Source of the DNA: Desulfovibrio sp. JC010
Lineage (GTDB): Bacteria; Desulfobacterota; Desulfovibrionia; Desulfovibrionales; Desulfovibrionaceae
Direction of reading: 5' to 3'
DNA length: 64,000 nt
Assembly: GCF_010470675.1 (NCBI RefSeq)
Contig: NZ_VOIQ01000001.1
Span: forward strand, 372,001 to 436,000
A program made the position numbers and the translations under genes. Under the pieces are notes generated by a model. The model saw only the letters and a program-made list of their open reading frames with translations. It made no database searches and had not been told where the DNA came from. Below are positions 18,217-25,732 of the stretch, one piece after another (within the stretch, counting starts at the first letter, position 1; every line of letters begins with the position of its first letter).

Positions 18217-18375
18217 AAAAACCCCGCCCGGTGGGAAATGGCCACGACCTCCACAGGTAGGGCGCCGGGCGGGTAAAAAGAAGAAAACCTGTTAAGCACC
18301 CTTCTTTTGTGAGGCTCTTTAGCATGAGACCTCCAAATAGTCGACCTGCTTTTTCCCACCCAATCCATATAAATT
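18217..18375 (-). ncRNA. Candidate structured RNA ending in a strong terminator
   Basis: The 246-base gap between two minus-strand genes is rich in complementary segments. Read on the minus strand: an outer pairing between GGGTGGGAAAAAG (18349-18361) and CTTTTTACCCGCC (18268-18280, imperfect); a hairpin GAGG(T)CTC-loop-GAGCCTC (18311-18333); a hairpin ACCT-GTGG-AGGT (18247-18258); and a terminal stem CCCGCCCGG/CCGGGCGGG (18265-18273 with 18223-18231) followed by GTTTTTC, a textbook intrinsic terminator. It could be a free-standing small RNA or an attenuating leader of the 64-residue gene/ubiE pair. I cannot match it to SRP RNA, RNase P, tmRNA or a known riboswitch; 6S RNA was considered but not shown. 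A possible leader peptide start (GGAGG then ATGCTAAAG) also lies inside. Confidence 0.45.
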
Positions 18376-18377
18376 AA

Positions 18378-18411
18378 ATCGGTCCGGCAGACTTTTGTCC
18401 GCCGGACCGAT
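18378..18411 (-). terminator. Hairpin terminator after the acidic repeat protein gene
   Basis: Arms ATCGGTCCGGC and GCCGGACCGAT enclose a further GAC/GTC pairing around a TTTT loop; a T-rich stretch (TTTAATTTA) follows on the minus strand. It lies 28 bases past the stop codon. Confidence 0.7.
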
Positions 18412-18438
18412 CTTTGAGATCTTTTAATAAAGCTGAAA

Positions 18439-20451
18439 TTAATCTTCAAGTTCGCGGGCAAGTGCCGCAATCTCTTCACGGATAATCCGGGCAGCTTCAG
18501 CCGGGACCGCACGATCAAGCTTGTCTGCCAACATTTCTTCCACCGAAGCCTTGAAGGATTCTTCAAGTTCACCCTTCATGCTCTCAATCTTTTCAACCAG
18601 ACGCGGAGCAAGGTAATCTTCGATATCTTCGGTCAAACGGCCCTTAATACGGTAGAAAGCGGGGGAATCAGGATCAAGTTCCTTTTCAAGGGACTTGCTG
18701 ACCACTTCTTCCACATCAGGCAGGGAATTAATCTTCTCTTCAATTTCGCCAAGACGCGGCTCATGGTCGGGAAGTTCTTCCAGTCTGGCTTCAGCTGCTG
18801 CGATACGCGGCTCAAGGTCCGGGCTTTCATCCAGCCTGCCTTCTATGGAAGCGATGCGCTCTTCGGCATCGGCGCGGACTTCACGAAGTCCCAGCTGAAT
18901 CTTGTCAGTCACCCTGTCGCCGACTTCGTCAGCAGCGGCTGCGGCAATGGCTACAACTGCTGCGGACTCCGGTCTCAAAGCTTCACTGAGCTGCTGGTTA
19001 ACAGCATCCTCAACTCCGCTGCCCTGAGCCATCTTTTCTTCCAGCAGACGCATATTTTCAGCAAAAGCAGCCATATTTGATTCAATGGAATCAATCTGCG
19101 AAATACGTTCGGTGGCTGATTCAAGAGCCTGCTCAAGCACAGCAATGCGCTCTTCGGCATCTCCCAGCGAAATTTCAAGAGCTTCGGAACGCTTGGCTGC
19201 GGAAGCCGCCTTTTCTTCCAGCTCTTCGATAATCGCGGCCTGTTCACCCATGTCAACAGCAGCTTCGCTGTCATCGGCTTCCAGTTCCGCGTCAAGGTCG
19301 GAAAAATCTATTTCTGTATCTTCGAGCAATTCTCCGAGATCAAGATCATCTTCTTCGGCATCAAGCTCTTCATCAGCGACCATTTCAAGGTCAGCCGCCA
19401 GATCAACATCCCCGGCAAGCAATTCCGGTTCGGCAACTTCCGGGGCGGCAATCTCAGGCTCTGCTATTTCAGGCTCAACCAGCTCCGGTTCGGCTACTTC
19501 AGCTACCGGCTCTGCTACATCTTCGAGCATATCAAGCCCTTCTTCCTGAAGCTCCACAACTTCTTCATGGTCTTCAGAGAGCAAACCTTCAATGTCTTCA
19601 TCAGCCAGCACATCTTCGCCGAGATCACCGATTTCAACACTGTCCTCAACATCGCCAAGCAGACCGTCAAGTTCTTCATCTTCATCGGACGCAGCTTCAT
19701 CAAGCAGAGAATCCAGATTATCCACTTCAGCGTCATCTTCAAAAAGCGAATCAACATCTTCGGCATCGTCCTCGGCAACGGTCGCGTCACCGCCGAGGTC
19801 ATCGATGAGACCGTCAAGGCCGTCTTCATCAAGCTCACCGCCTTCAGCACCGGCAGCAGCCAGCACCTCGGCTTCGCCGAGATCAAAATCAATATCATCC
19901 ATCGGATCAGCTTCGGCTACAGGCTCTTCTGCAACCCCGGCTGCCGAGGATTCGGAAATTTCTGTTGCTTCTTCAGCAATTTCACCGAGATCAAGCACAT
20001 CATCGGTTTCTTCAACTATGTCATCAAGCTCAAGGACGTCTTCAGCAGCCACTTCTTCGACCACATCGTCAAGCACGAGAGCATCATCCCCGGCTTCTTC
20101 CACGATGTCGTCAAGCTCAAGGACATCTTCTCCGGCTTCGACAACATCATCGAGCACAAGGGCGTCGTCATCCCCTGCTTCAACAACATCATCAAGCTCT
20201 AAGATATCATCACCGGAAGCCTCTTCCACGACATCATCCAGCACCAGCAGATCATCGCCATCATCAGCAACATCGTCCAGCACAAGAAGATCGTCTGAAT
20301 CATCCATGGTCAATTCAGGCTCTTCAATTTCAAGGTCTTCAGAAAAAAGGTCTTCGAGTTCCTGCTCAAAGCTGGCATCAACCTCTTCAGCAACATCATT
20401 AAGGTCGAGAACCTCTTCCGCGCCTTTAGTATCCGGTGAATCCGGGGTCAT
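18439..20451 (-). CDS. Very acidic repeat protein with C-terminal coiled-coil region
   Basis: 670 residues with no recognised enzyme domain. The first ~170 residues hold about eight tandem units of 13-18 residues built on L-[VED]-L-D-D-[VI]-[VA]-E (examples: LLVLDDVVEEASGDDI, ILELDDVVEAGDDD). Residues 170-400 stay extremely Asp/Glu-rich with a PE/VAEPE tract (EPELVEPEIAEPEIAAPE). From about 400 the sequence changes to heptad-like helices (EELEEKAASAAKRSEALEI) that predict a long coiled coil. There is no signal peptide or membrane segment, so it should be cytoplasmic. It follows the cytochrome c3 gene but a terminator separates them. I do not know its role; scaffold, metal/polycation buffer or chromosome/cell-pole factor are guesses. 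Start ATG at 20451 has AGAGGG upstream. Confidence 0.85.
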   Translation of the reverse strand: MTPDSPDTKGAEEVLDLNDVAEEVDASFEQELEDLFSEDLEIEEPELTMDDSDDLLVLDDVADDGDDLLVLDDVVEEASGDDILELDDVVEAGDDDALVLDDVVEAGEDVLELDDIVEEAGDDALVLDDVVEEVAAEDVLELDDIVEETDDVLDLGEIAEEATEISESSAAGVAEEPVAEADPMDDIDFDLGEAEVLAAAGAEGGELDEDGLDGLIDDLGGDATVAEDDAEDVDSLFEDDAEVDNLDSLLDEAASDEDEELDGLLGDVEDSVEIGDLGEDVLADEDIEGLLSEDHEEVVELQEEGLDMLEDVAEPVAEVAEPELVEPEIAEPEIAAPEVAEPELLAGDVDLAADLEMVADEELDAEEDDLDLGELLEDTEIDFSDLDAELEADDSEAAVDMGEQAAIIEELEEKAASAAKRSEALEISLGDAEERIAVLEQALESATERISQIDSIESNMAAFAENMRLLEEKMAQGSGVEDAVNQQLSEALRPESAAVVAIAAAAADEVGDRVTDKIQLGLREVRADAEERIASIEGRLDESPDLEPRIAAAEARLEELPDHEPRLGEIEEKINSLPDVEEVVSKSLEKELDPDSPAFYRIKGRLTEDIEDYLAPRLVEKIESMKGELEESFKASVEEMLADKLDRAVPAEAARIIREEIAALARELED

Positions 20452-20474
20452 AGACTACCCTCTTAAAAAATTTG

Positions 20475-20501
20475 GAAAAAAGGGGGCAAAAGCCCCCTTT
20501 T
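20475..20501 (-). terminator. Intrinsic terminator of the cytochrome c3 gene
   Basis: AAAAGGGGGC (20478-20487), AAAA loop, GCCCCCTTTT (20492-20501); six T follow on the minus strand. It lies between the cytochrome gene and the acidic protein gene. Confidence 0.88.
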
Positions 20502-20520
20502 AATTACACATCAAGAAAAC

Positions 20521-20928
20521 TTATTTCTTTTTCTTGGGGTGGCAGTCGCCGCACTTGGTGGGGCCGGTTGCCTTTTTAGCTTTCTTCAGAGCCTTATGAC
20601 AGCCTACGCAGCTGATTTCAGACTTGGAATGGAAAGCGGAGTAGAAAGAAGTGGGCTTCTTTTTACCTTTCTTGCTGGTGTCTACGTGACAACCTTCAGC
20701 AGAACATTTTTTCACAGCAGCTTTACCATCCCAGGTGTGGTGACACTTGGTACAGTCGATAGCTGCGTGACCTTTGTGAGAAAAGTCCACCGGAGCCTTT
20801 TTCATTTTGGTTCCAGCGGGAGCCTTCAGAACCATGTCACCGGGTGCATCAACAGCGTACAGGCTGGGCAGAGCGAAAGCGCAAACCAGAGCAGCTGTTA
20901 CCATGCTGATAAGCAGGGTCTTTTTCAT
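20521..20928 (-). CDS. Periplasmic tetraheme cytochrome c3
   Basis: Class III c-type cytochrome, electron carrier between periplasmic hydrogenases/formate dehydrogenases and membrane complexes. A Sec signal peptide (residues 1-25, ending SLYAVDA) precedes four heme sites: CTKCH, CSAEGCH (the CX4CH form), CVGCH and CGDCH. Classical type I c3 has CX4CH at sites 2 and 4; here the last site is CX2CH and the protein ends at once in PKKKK. His residues before the first site (FSHKGHAA) serve as distal ligands. The mature protein is very Lys-rich, as type I c3 is, for docking to acidic partners. AAGGAGG precedes the ATG, and a good promoter lies upstream. Confidence 0.93.
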   Translation of the reverse strand: MKKTLLISMVTAALVCAFALPSLYAVDAPGDMVLKAPAGTKMKKAPVDFSHKGHAAIDCTKCHHTWDGKAAVKKCSAEGCHVDTSKKGKKKPTSFYSAFHSKSEISCVGCHKALKKAKKATGPTKCGDCHPKKKK

Positions 20929-20978
20929 CCTCAGTTCCTCCTTAAAATAACGTTAACCTAATTACAGTCTTCTTGTGG

Positions 20979-21006
20979 ATTTAATTTAGATAAAAAACCA
21001 TGTCAA
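20979..21006 (-). promoter_or_regulatory. Sigma-70 promoter of cytochrome c3
   Basis: On the minus strand a perfect TTGACA (21001-21006), 16-base spacer, TTAAAT (20979-20984). The start codon is about 50 bases downstream with a strong AAGGAGG. Confidence 0.55.
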
Positions 21007-21066
21007 GCACGGTGAAAAAATCCACTGATTAAAATTAGCGGTATCAAATAGTTATCACACCCGGAA

Positions 21067-21825
21067 TCAAATGTCATACTTGTTGGCGTAGCCACGCGGG
21101 GTGAGCATTTTCCCCGCAACCTCCCGGGTAGAAGAATTTCCAACAATCAGAACCGTTTGCATATCAACATCATTCACATCCAGACTGTCCAGAGTAACCA
21201 CCCGCACCTGCTGTCCGTCACGATATGCCCGGTTCACGATACCCAGCGGGGTGTTTCCTTCACGATATTTTTTTAAAATTTCAACAGCTTCACCAAGATG
21301 TCCGGCCCTTTTTTTAGAACGCGGATTGTAAATGGCGATGACAAAATCGGCAGAAGCCGCAGCTTTCAGCCTTTTTTCAATTTTTTCCCACGGGGTAAGC
21401 AGATCACTGAGGCTGATGGAAGCAAAATCGTGCATAAGCGGAGCACCGAGCAGGGCCGCAGCCGCACCGAACGCAGGAATTCCCGGCACGACTTCAAAAA
21501 TAACTTTATCGAACAAGTCGCTAGCTTCAAGCAATTCCATAACCAGCCCGGCCATGGCGTAGATACCCGGATCCCCGCTGCAGACCATGACCACATTACG
21601 CCCTTCTACAGCGGCCTCCACTGCCTTGCGGCAACGTTCCACCTCGGCCATCATACCTGTGGAGAGAACTTCCCGCCCTTCCAGCAACTTTTGCGGAACC
21701 AGCTTCACGTATCCGGTATAGCCGACCACAGCATCCGCGTCCTCAATGGCCTGCCGGGCCTGCGGAGCCAGAAGACATTCATCTCCGGGACCAAGCCCGA
21801 TCACTTTTATACAACCTTTACTCAT
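21067..21825 (-). CDS. cobJ: Precorrin-3B C17-methyltransferase
   Basis: SAM-dependent ring-contraction enzyme of cobalamin synthesis (CobJ/CbiH), 252 residues. The N-terminus IKVIGLGPGDECLLAPQA is the tetrapyrrole methylase signature; VVMVCSGDPGIYAM and PGIPAFGAAAALLGAPLMHDFASISLSD are the second and third family motifs. Its ATG overlaps the cbiG stop by four bases, so the pair is translationally coupled. With cbiG upstream it makes the cobalt-early (anaerobic) path likely, so cbiH would be an equally good name. Confidence 0.92.
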   Translation of the reverse strand: MSKGCIKVIGLGPGDECLLAPQARQAIEDADAVVGYTGYVKLVPQKLLEGREVLSTGMMAEVERCRKAVEAAVEGRNVVMVCSGDPGIYAMAGLVMELLEASDLFDKVIFEVVPGIPAFGAAAALLGAPLMHDFASISLSDLLTPWEKIEKRLKAAASADFVIAIYNPRSKKRAGHLGEAVEILKKYREGNTPLGIVNRAYRDGQQVRVVTLDSLDVNDVDMQTVLIVGNSSTREVAGKMLTPRGYANKYDI

Positions 21826-22847
21826 ATTTTCCTTGCTATTGCCGCAGTCACCCGCGCACTTTTTGTCTTGGGTATCAGAATTTCAGTGGAGTCCGCCAGT
21901 TTCATTGCCGCAGCTTCGCAGACACCGCCGACCCCCATATGTTTCATTACCATACCCGAAGGATTGGCAACTTCAATTTCATCAAGTTCCGCCGCACTGA
22001 AAAATTTCAAATCCAGCCCTAAAATTTCAGCCGCTTCGATCATCCCGGCTTCATCGCTTTTGGCATCAATGGAGCCCATGCAAAAAATTGACTCAAGAGC
22101 AATGCCATTATCAGCAACAACACTGCGAACCAGCTCCAGAATTTCATCCGCAGGAACCCCGCGCCGACAGCCCACACCAAGCGTAAGGCAGCGCGGATAA
22201 AGAGCTAAGCACCGCTCAGGCAATTTGTGCTTACGCCAGTCCACAACAACACCGCAACAAGACTCCGACAACACATCAACATCGTCCACCACATAAAAAT
22301 AAGCACTGAAAGCGGATATGTCCAAAAAACCGTCAGGATCATAGACCGGAACCTGCTCCCCATCCAGAAGCGCAGCATTGATATGTTTAATTAAACCGAT
22401 ATCGCCAATACTCAGCCCCTGATCACGGGCCAGCAGATCCATGGAAGGCACCCCTGCGCAGTCCGTAGCCGTAGTTATCACCGGAACGGCACCGATCTTA
22501 TCGCCCACCAGCCGGGCCAGTTCATTGGCCCCGCCCAGATGTCCGGAGACTAAACTAATAGCGAACTCCCCTTCCTGATCCACAACAACCACAGCCGGAT
22601 CCACATCTTTGCTTTTCAACAGCGGCGCGATCATGCGCACCACAATGCCCGAGGCAGCCACGAAAACATGGCTTTCATACTTGTGGAACTTATCGGCAAC
22701 TGTGTCTTTGAGGGAAGTGAACGGAATGTCGGATTCGGAGGCGTAGCGATCTAAAACGTAGCAATCAGAAAGGAGTAACGCAGCGAGTTTATGAGCTAGT
22801 TGCGCCCCCCTTTTAGTGAGAGCAAATATTGCGATGTTAGCAGGCAT
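21822..22847 (-). CDS. cbiG: Cobalt-precorrin-5A hydrolase
   Basis: Opens the delta-lactone of cobalt-precorrin-5A with loss of acetaldehyde in anaerobic B12 synthesis. Motifs: ANIAIFALTKRGAQLA at the N-terminus, VFVAASGIVVRMIAPLL (about 79-95), LVSGHLGGANELA (about 124), and the C-terminal CbiG_C region beginning LGVGCRRGVPADEI. The longest ORF adds 30 residues by reading into the intergenic repeat at 22881-22966 (MGKVSLPQTPSL...), so I start at the ATG at 22847, which gives the family N-terminus. It is the first gene of the cbiG-cobJ pair. Confidence 0.9.
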   Translation of the reverse strand: MPANIAIFALTKRGAQLAHKLAALLLSDCYVLDRYASESDIPFTSLKDTVADKFHKYESHVFVAASGIVVRMIAPLLKSKDVDPAVVVVDQEGEFAISLVSGHLGGANELARLVGDKIGAVPVITTATDCAGVPSMDLLARDQGLSIGDIGLIKHINAALLDGEQVPVYDPDGFLDISAFSAYFYVVDDVDVLSESCCGVVVDWRKHKLPERCLALYPRCLTLGVGCRRGVPADEILELVRSVVADNGIALESIFCMGSIDAKSDEAGMIEAAEILGLDLKFFSAAELDEIEVANPSGMVMKHMGVGGVCEAAAMKLADSTEILIPKTKSARVTAAIARKI

Positions 22848-22880
22848 GGCATTGCCTTGGCGGTTGATGGCGGACGGAGC

Positions 22881-22966
22881 GAAGCCCGCTAAAAAGTTTT
22901 GAAGGGATGGGGTCTGGGGAAGGGAAACTTTTCCCAAAAGTTTCCCTTCCCCAGCCGCCGGAGGCT
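22881..22966 (+). repeat. Composite palindromic intergenic element, copy 2 (variant B hairpin)
   Basis: Same flanks as the main family (GAAGCCCGCTAAAAAGTTTTG at the left, GCCGCCGGAGGC at the right), but the central palindrome is GGGGAAGGGAAACTTTT (22916-22932), CCC loop, AAAAGTTTCCCTTCCCC (22936-22952). It fills the gap between hemL and cbiG, with the GGAGGC end next to the hemL stop. Confidence 0.85.
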
Positions 22967-22968
22967 TC

Positions 22969-24237
22969 TTAGCCTTTAAAGCTTTTAACAGCTTCCAGAG
23001 TGGCTTCGTAGTCTGCTTCGCTGTGTGCGAAGGAGGTAAAAGTACACTCGAAGCTGGATGGTGCGAGATTCACGCCCTGCTCACGCATGTGACGGTAGAA
23101 CTTGGAGTAAAGTTCAGCATCGCCGGTCTTGGCGGATTCAAAATCAGTTACATCCTGATCAGTGAAGAACAGAGTGAAGATGGAAGCGATATGGTTCAGG
23201 ACAATTTTGAAACCATTGGCTTCCAGAGCTGCTTTCATATCCTGAGCGAGCTTGAGGGTACGTGCTTCAAGTGCATCGTAATCCTGCTGCTGCAAAGAAC
23301 GCAGGGTCGCAACACCGGCAGCCATGGCAACGGGGTTACCGGAAAGTGTTCCGGCCTGATAAACATCACCGCAGGGAGAAATACGGCTCATGTATTCCTT
23401 CTTGCCGCCGTAGCAGCCCACCGGGAAACCGCCGCCGATGATTTTACCGAGGGTGGTCAGGTCCGGGGTAACGTTAAAACGGGGACCTACGCCGCCGGAA
23501 GTTACGCGGAATCCGGTGATGACTTCGTCAAAAATCAGCAATGCGCCGTGCTCGTCGCAAAGTGCGCGCAGCCCCTCGAGGAATCCTTCCTTCGGCAGCA
23601 CGAGGCCCATGTTGCCTGCCACAGGCTCAACGATGATTGCGGCGATATTTTTACCTTCTTTTTCAAAGACGGCTTTAACAGCATCAAGGTCGTTGTAAGG
23701 AGCAAGCAAGGTATCTTTTACGGTTCCTTCGGGAACACCGGGGGTGCCGGGGATAGAAAAAGTTGCCAGACCGGAACCTGCGCTGGCGAGGAAGCAGTCA
23801 CTGTGACCGTGGTAGCAGCCTTCAAATTTAAGAACCTTGTCACGGCCGGTCACGCCGCGTGCGAGACGCAGTGCGGACATGGTTGCTTCGGTACCGGAGT
23901 TGACCATGCGCACCATCTCGATGGAAGGAACCATTTTGATGATCTCTTCGGCCAGCTCGATTTCACCGGGACAAGGTGCGCCGTAGCTTGCGCCCATATC
24001 TACTGCCTTGTGGGCGGCTTCTTTAATTGCCTCGTAACCGTGGCCGAGCATCATCGGCCCCCAGCTCATGACGTAGTCGATGAGTTCCTGACCGTCCACG
24101 GACCACATGCGGCTGCCTTCAGCCTTTTCAATGAAAAGAGGATCGCAGCCGACAGATTTGCAGGCGCGAACAGGGCTGTTAACACCGCCGGGCAGCAGTT
24201 CCTGTGCCTTACCAAAAAGTTCAGATGATGATGTCAT
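22969..24237 (-). CDS. hemL: Glutamate-1-semialdehyde 2,1-aminomutase
   Basis: PLP enzyme that converts glutamate-1-semialdehyde to 5-aminolevulinate, the tetrapyrrole precursor (C5 pathway). It is 422 residues, the standard length. Motifs: [16 protein letters not shown] at the start, [17 protein letters not shown] (about 117-133), FDEVITGFR (about 237), and the Schiff-base Lys in [14 protein letters not shown] (about 262-275). It is surrounded by genes that use its product: ahb (heme) upstream, cbiG-cobJ (B12) downstream. A GGAAT Shine-Dalgarno stands before the ATG at 24237. Confidence 0.96.
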   Translation of the reverse strand: MTSSSELFGKAQELLPGGVNSPVRACKSVGCDPLFIEKAEGSRMWSVDGQELIDYVMSWGPMMLGHGYEAIKEAAHKAVDMGASYGAPCPGEIELAEEIIKMVPSIEMVRMVNSGTEATMSALRLARGVTGRDKVLKFEGCYHGHSDCFLASAGSGLATFSIPGTPGVPEGTVKDTLLAPYNDLDAVKAVFEKEGKNIAAIIVEPVAGNMGLVLPKEGFLEGLRALCDEHGALLIFDEVITGFRVTSGGVGPRFNVTPDLTTLGKIIGGGFPVGCYGGKKEYMSRISPCGDVYQAGTLSGNPVAMAAGVATLRSLQQQDYDALEARTLKLAQDMKAALEANGFKIVLNHIASIFTLFFTDQDVTDFESAKTGDAELYSKFYRHMREQGVNLAPSSFECTFTSFAHSEADYEATLEAVKSFKG

Positions 24238-24285
24238 GTGAGATTCCTTTTAAGAAATTTGATGCGCTTCGCGCTTTTGATTAAA

Positions 24286-24370
24286 GAAGCCTCCGGCGGC
24301 CCTCCGGGGGCTTAAACCCTTTTGGGAAAAGGGTTTAAGAATCCCAAAACTTTTTATTAGGGCTTCGCCG
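24286..24370 (-). repeat. Composite palindromic intergenic element, copy 3
   Basis: Minus orientation between ahb and hemL: GCCTCCGGCGGCCCTCCGGG, then CTTAAACCCTTTT/GGGAAAAGGGTTTAAG, GAATCCCAAAAC and TTATTAGGGCTTCGCCG. A small palindrome GATGCGCTTCGCGCTTTT (24261-24278) flanks its GGAGGC end; the same satellite accompanies copies at 50.8 and 52.4 kb. Confidence 0.88.
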
Positions 24371-24422
24371 ATAAGGTGCTTGGGTGTGCGGGGAAAATGA
24401 GTTCGTACTCCCCGTGTAAAAA

Positions 24423-24908
24423 TTATTTCTCTTCGAAATAGACCATGGAGGTCTTCTTCAGCTCTTTCAGACTGCGCAGGGTGCAGTGATCGGTGATCCC
24501 GGTCTGCTTTTCCAGCTCGGCGACAACGTTTTTACAATCATCCGGTCCTTTGCCGTGGATCATTGTATAAAGGTTGTACGGCCAGTCCTCGTAAGTGAGA
24601 CGCAGATAGCAGTGGCTGATTTCAGGACGTGCGGCCATGAATTCGCCGACCTTTTCCGGTTCCTGATCCTCGGTCACCCGCCATGCGACCATGGCGTTTG
24701 CGCCGTACCCGGCCTTCTGGTGCCGCAGGGTCGCGCCGAAACGGCGGATGATCTTGTCGTCTTTAAGACGGGTCAGAAGATCAAGCACTTCCTGCTCGCT
24801 GCAGCCCACCTGTTCGGCAATGTCGGCATAAGGAGTTGCACTCCATGAAAGATTGGTGCCCGCCAGTGCCAGAATATTATGTTCAAGTTCAGTAAATTTT
24901 ATCGCCAT
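24423..24908 (-). CDS. Siroheme decarboxylase subunit (AhbA/AhbB family, AsnC-like)
   Basis: A 161-residue protein with an N-terminal winged-helix part (ELEHNILALAGTN...YADIAEQVGCSEQEVLDLL) and a C-terminal AsnC/RAM-like ferredoxin fold. The RRFGATLRHQKAGYGANAMVAW and NLYTMIHGKG segments are those of the Lrp-like proteins that decarboxylate siroheme to didecarboxysiroheme in the alternative heme pathway of sulfate reducers. Whether this is AhbA or AhbB I cannot decide. Neighbouring hemL and B12 genes support tetrapyrrole metabolism over a transcription-factor role. I moved the start from 24953 to the ATG at 24908 (AAGGA upstream); the extra 15 residues look non-coding. Confidence 0.8.
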   Translation of the reverse strand: MAIKFTELEHNILALAGTNLSWSATPYADIAEQVGCSEQEVLDLLTRLKDDKIIRRFGATLRHQKAGYGANAMVAWRVTEDQEPEKVGEFMAARPEISHCYLRLTYEDWPYNLYTMIHGKGPDDCKNVVAELEKQTGITDHCTLRSLKELKKTSMVYFEEK

Positions 24909-25026
24909 ATTCCATCCTTGGTCTTTTCTTTGGTCAGCCTGTGATACCCGCATATTGTTTCATGCTCAAGTGCTGAGGACGAAATAATTGTTTTGCCGCT
25001 CGCCCTCAGAAAAGACACCTGTTTTT

Positions 25027-25042
25027 TTGACTTAAGTCATAG
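25027..25042. promoter_or_regulatory. Fnr/HcpR-like palindromic site upstream of nrfHA
   Basis: A perfect 12-bp palindrome TGACTTAAGTCA (25028-25039) in the context TTTGACTTAAGTCATA lies about 135 bases before nrfH. The half-site TTTGAC-N4-GTCA resembles the sites reported for the Crp/Fnr-family regulator HcpR, which controls nitrogen-oxide and nitrosative-stress genes in Desulfovibrio. The assignment is from memory of the motif and remains inference. Confidence 0.45.
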
Positions 25043-25175
25043 ATTAAAAATCACAGATATGAGATATTATGAGTAGTGCAATCTTTTTATCCCCAAACAA
25101 GGAGGAAATTAAAGCAACAAAACTCTATAGAATAATGTTAACGAGGCCAAAGTAAACTTGTAGAGAGAGGTGCCT

Positions 25176-25706
25176 ATGAACTTTAACTCGGTTCTACGGT
25201 TCTGTGCCCTGGCAAGTGTAACAGTCGCTGTGGTAATGGGGGTGTATTTGGTCCAAGAGTCCAAAGCCACTTCTTACATGTCCAATGATTCCACAGCCTG
25301 TATCAACTGCCATGTCATGGAGAGTTATTACGCAACATGGCAGCACAGTTCCCACGCTCAACGCGCCCAATGTGTTGACTGTCATTTGCCGGTGGAGAAT
25401 TACATCGACAAATATGCGTCAAAGTCCCGCGACGGATGGAACCACTCTGTCGCATTCACCTTGAACACCTACGGGAAACGCATGCTCATTACAGATGATG
25501 GAGCCCGGCGTGTTCAGGAAAACTGCATCAGATGTCATTCCAGCTTTTCAAAAACACTCATCAAAAATGTCGACCGCTACCATGCGTTTGACAGCGAGTC
25601 GTTAGGGGAAAGAAAATGCTGGCATTGCCACCGCTATGTCCCGCACGGGAAAGTACGCAGCATTAATGCCGCACCCGTAAGACTTGGCGTAAAGTATACT
25701 CAATAA
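25176..25706 (+). CDS. nrfH: NrfH tetraheme membrane cytochrome (quinol dehydrogenase of NrfHA)
   Basis: NapC/NirT-family cytochrome that takes electrons from menaquinol and passes them to NrfA. One N-terminal membrane anchor (about residues 7-26) leads to a periplasmic domain with four heme motifs: CINCHVM, CVDCH, CIRCH and CWHCH. The Met after the first motif matches the unusual His/Met heme of NrfH. Length is 176 residues. A GTG at 25170 is also in frame, but AGAGAGG sits correctly before the ATG at 25176. It is followed by nrfA after 26 bases and preceded by a palindromic operator-like site. Confidence 0.94.
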   Translation: MNFNSVLRFCALASVTVAVVMGVYLVQESKATSYMSNDSTACINCHVMESYYATWQHSSHAQRAQCVDCHLPVENYIDKYASKSRDGWNHSVAFTLNTYGKRMLITDDGARRVQENCIRCHSSFSKTLIKNVDRYHAFDSESLGERKCWHCHRYVPHGKVRSINAAPVRLGVKYTQ

Positions 25707-25732
25707 TTTTTTTTGAGATGAATGGGGGAACA

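Noticed and set aside
18193-18375. SRP RNA, RNase P RNA or tmRNA
   Set aside because: I looked for the GGAAGCAGCC-type SRP core, RNase P conserved regions and the tmRNA acceptor end and found none.
19592-20503. Ser-rich 303-codon plus-strand ORF opposite the acidic repeat protein
   Set aside because: Asp/Glu codons read backwards give Ser/Thr-rich frames; there is no start signal or independent support.
24909-24953. Longer N-terminus for the siroheme-decarboxylase subunit
   Set aside because: AAGGA lies within this stretch and the family starts at MAIKFTELE-like sequence.
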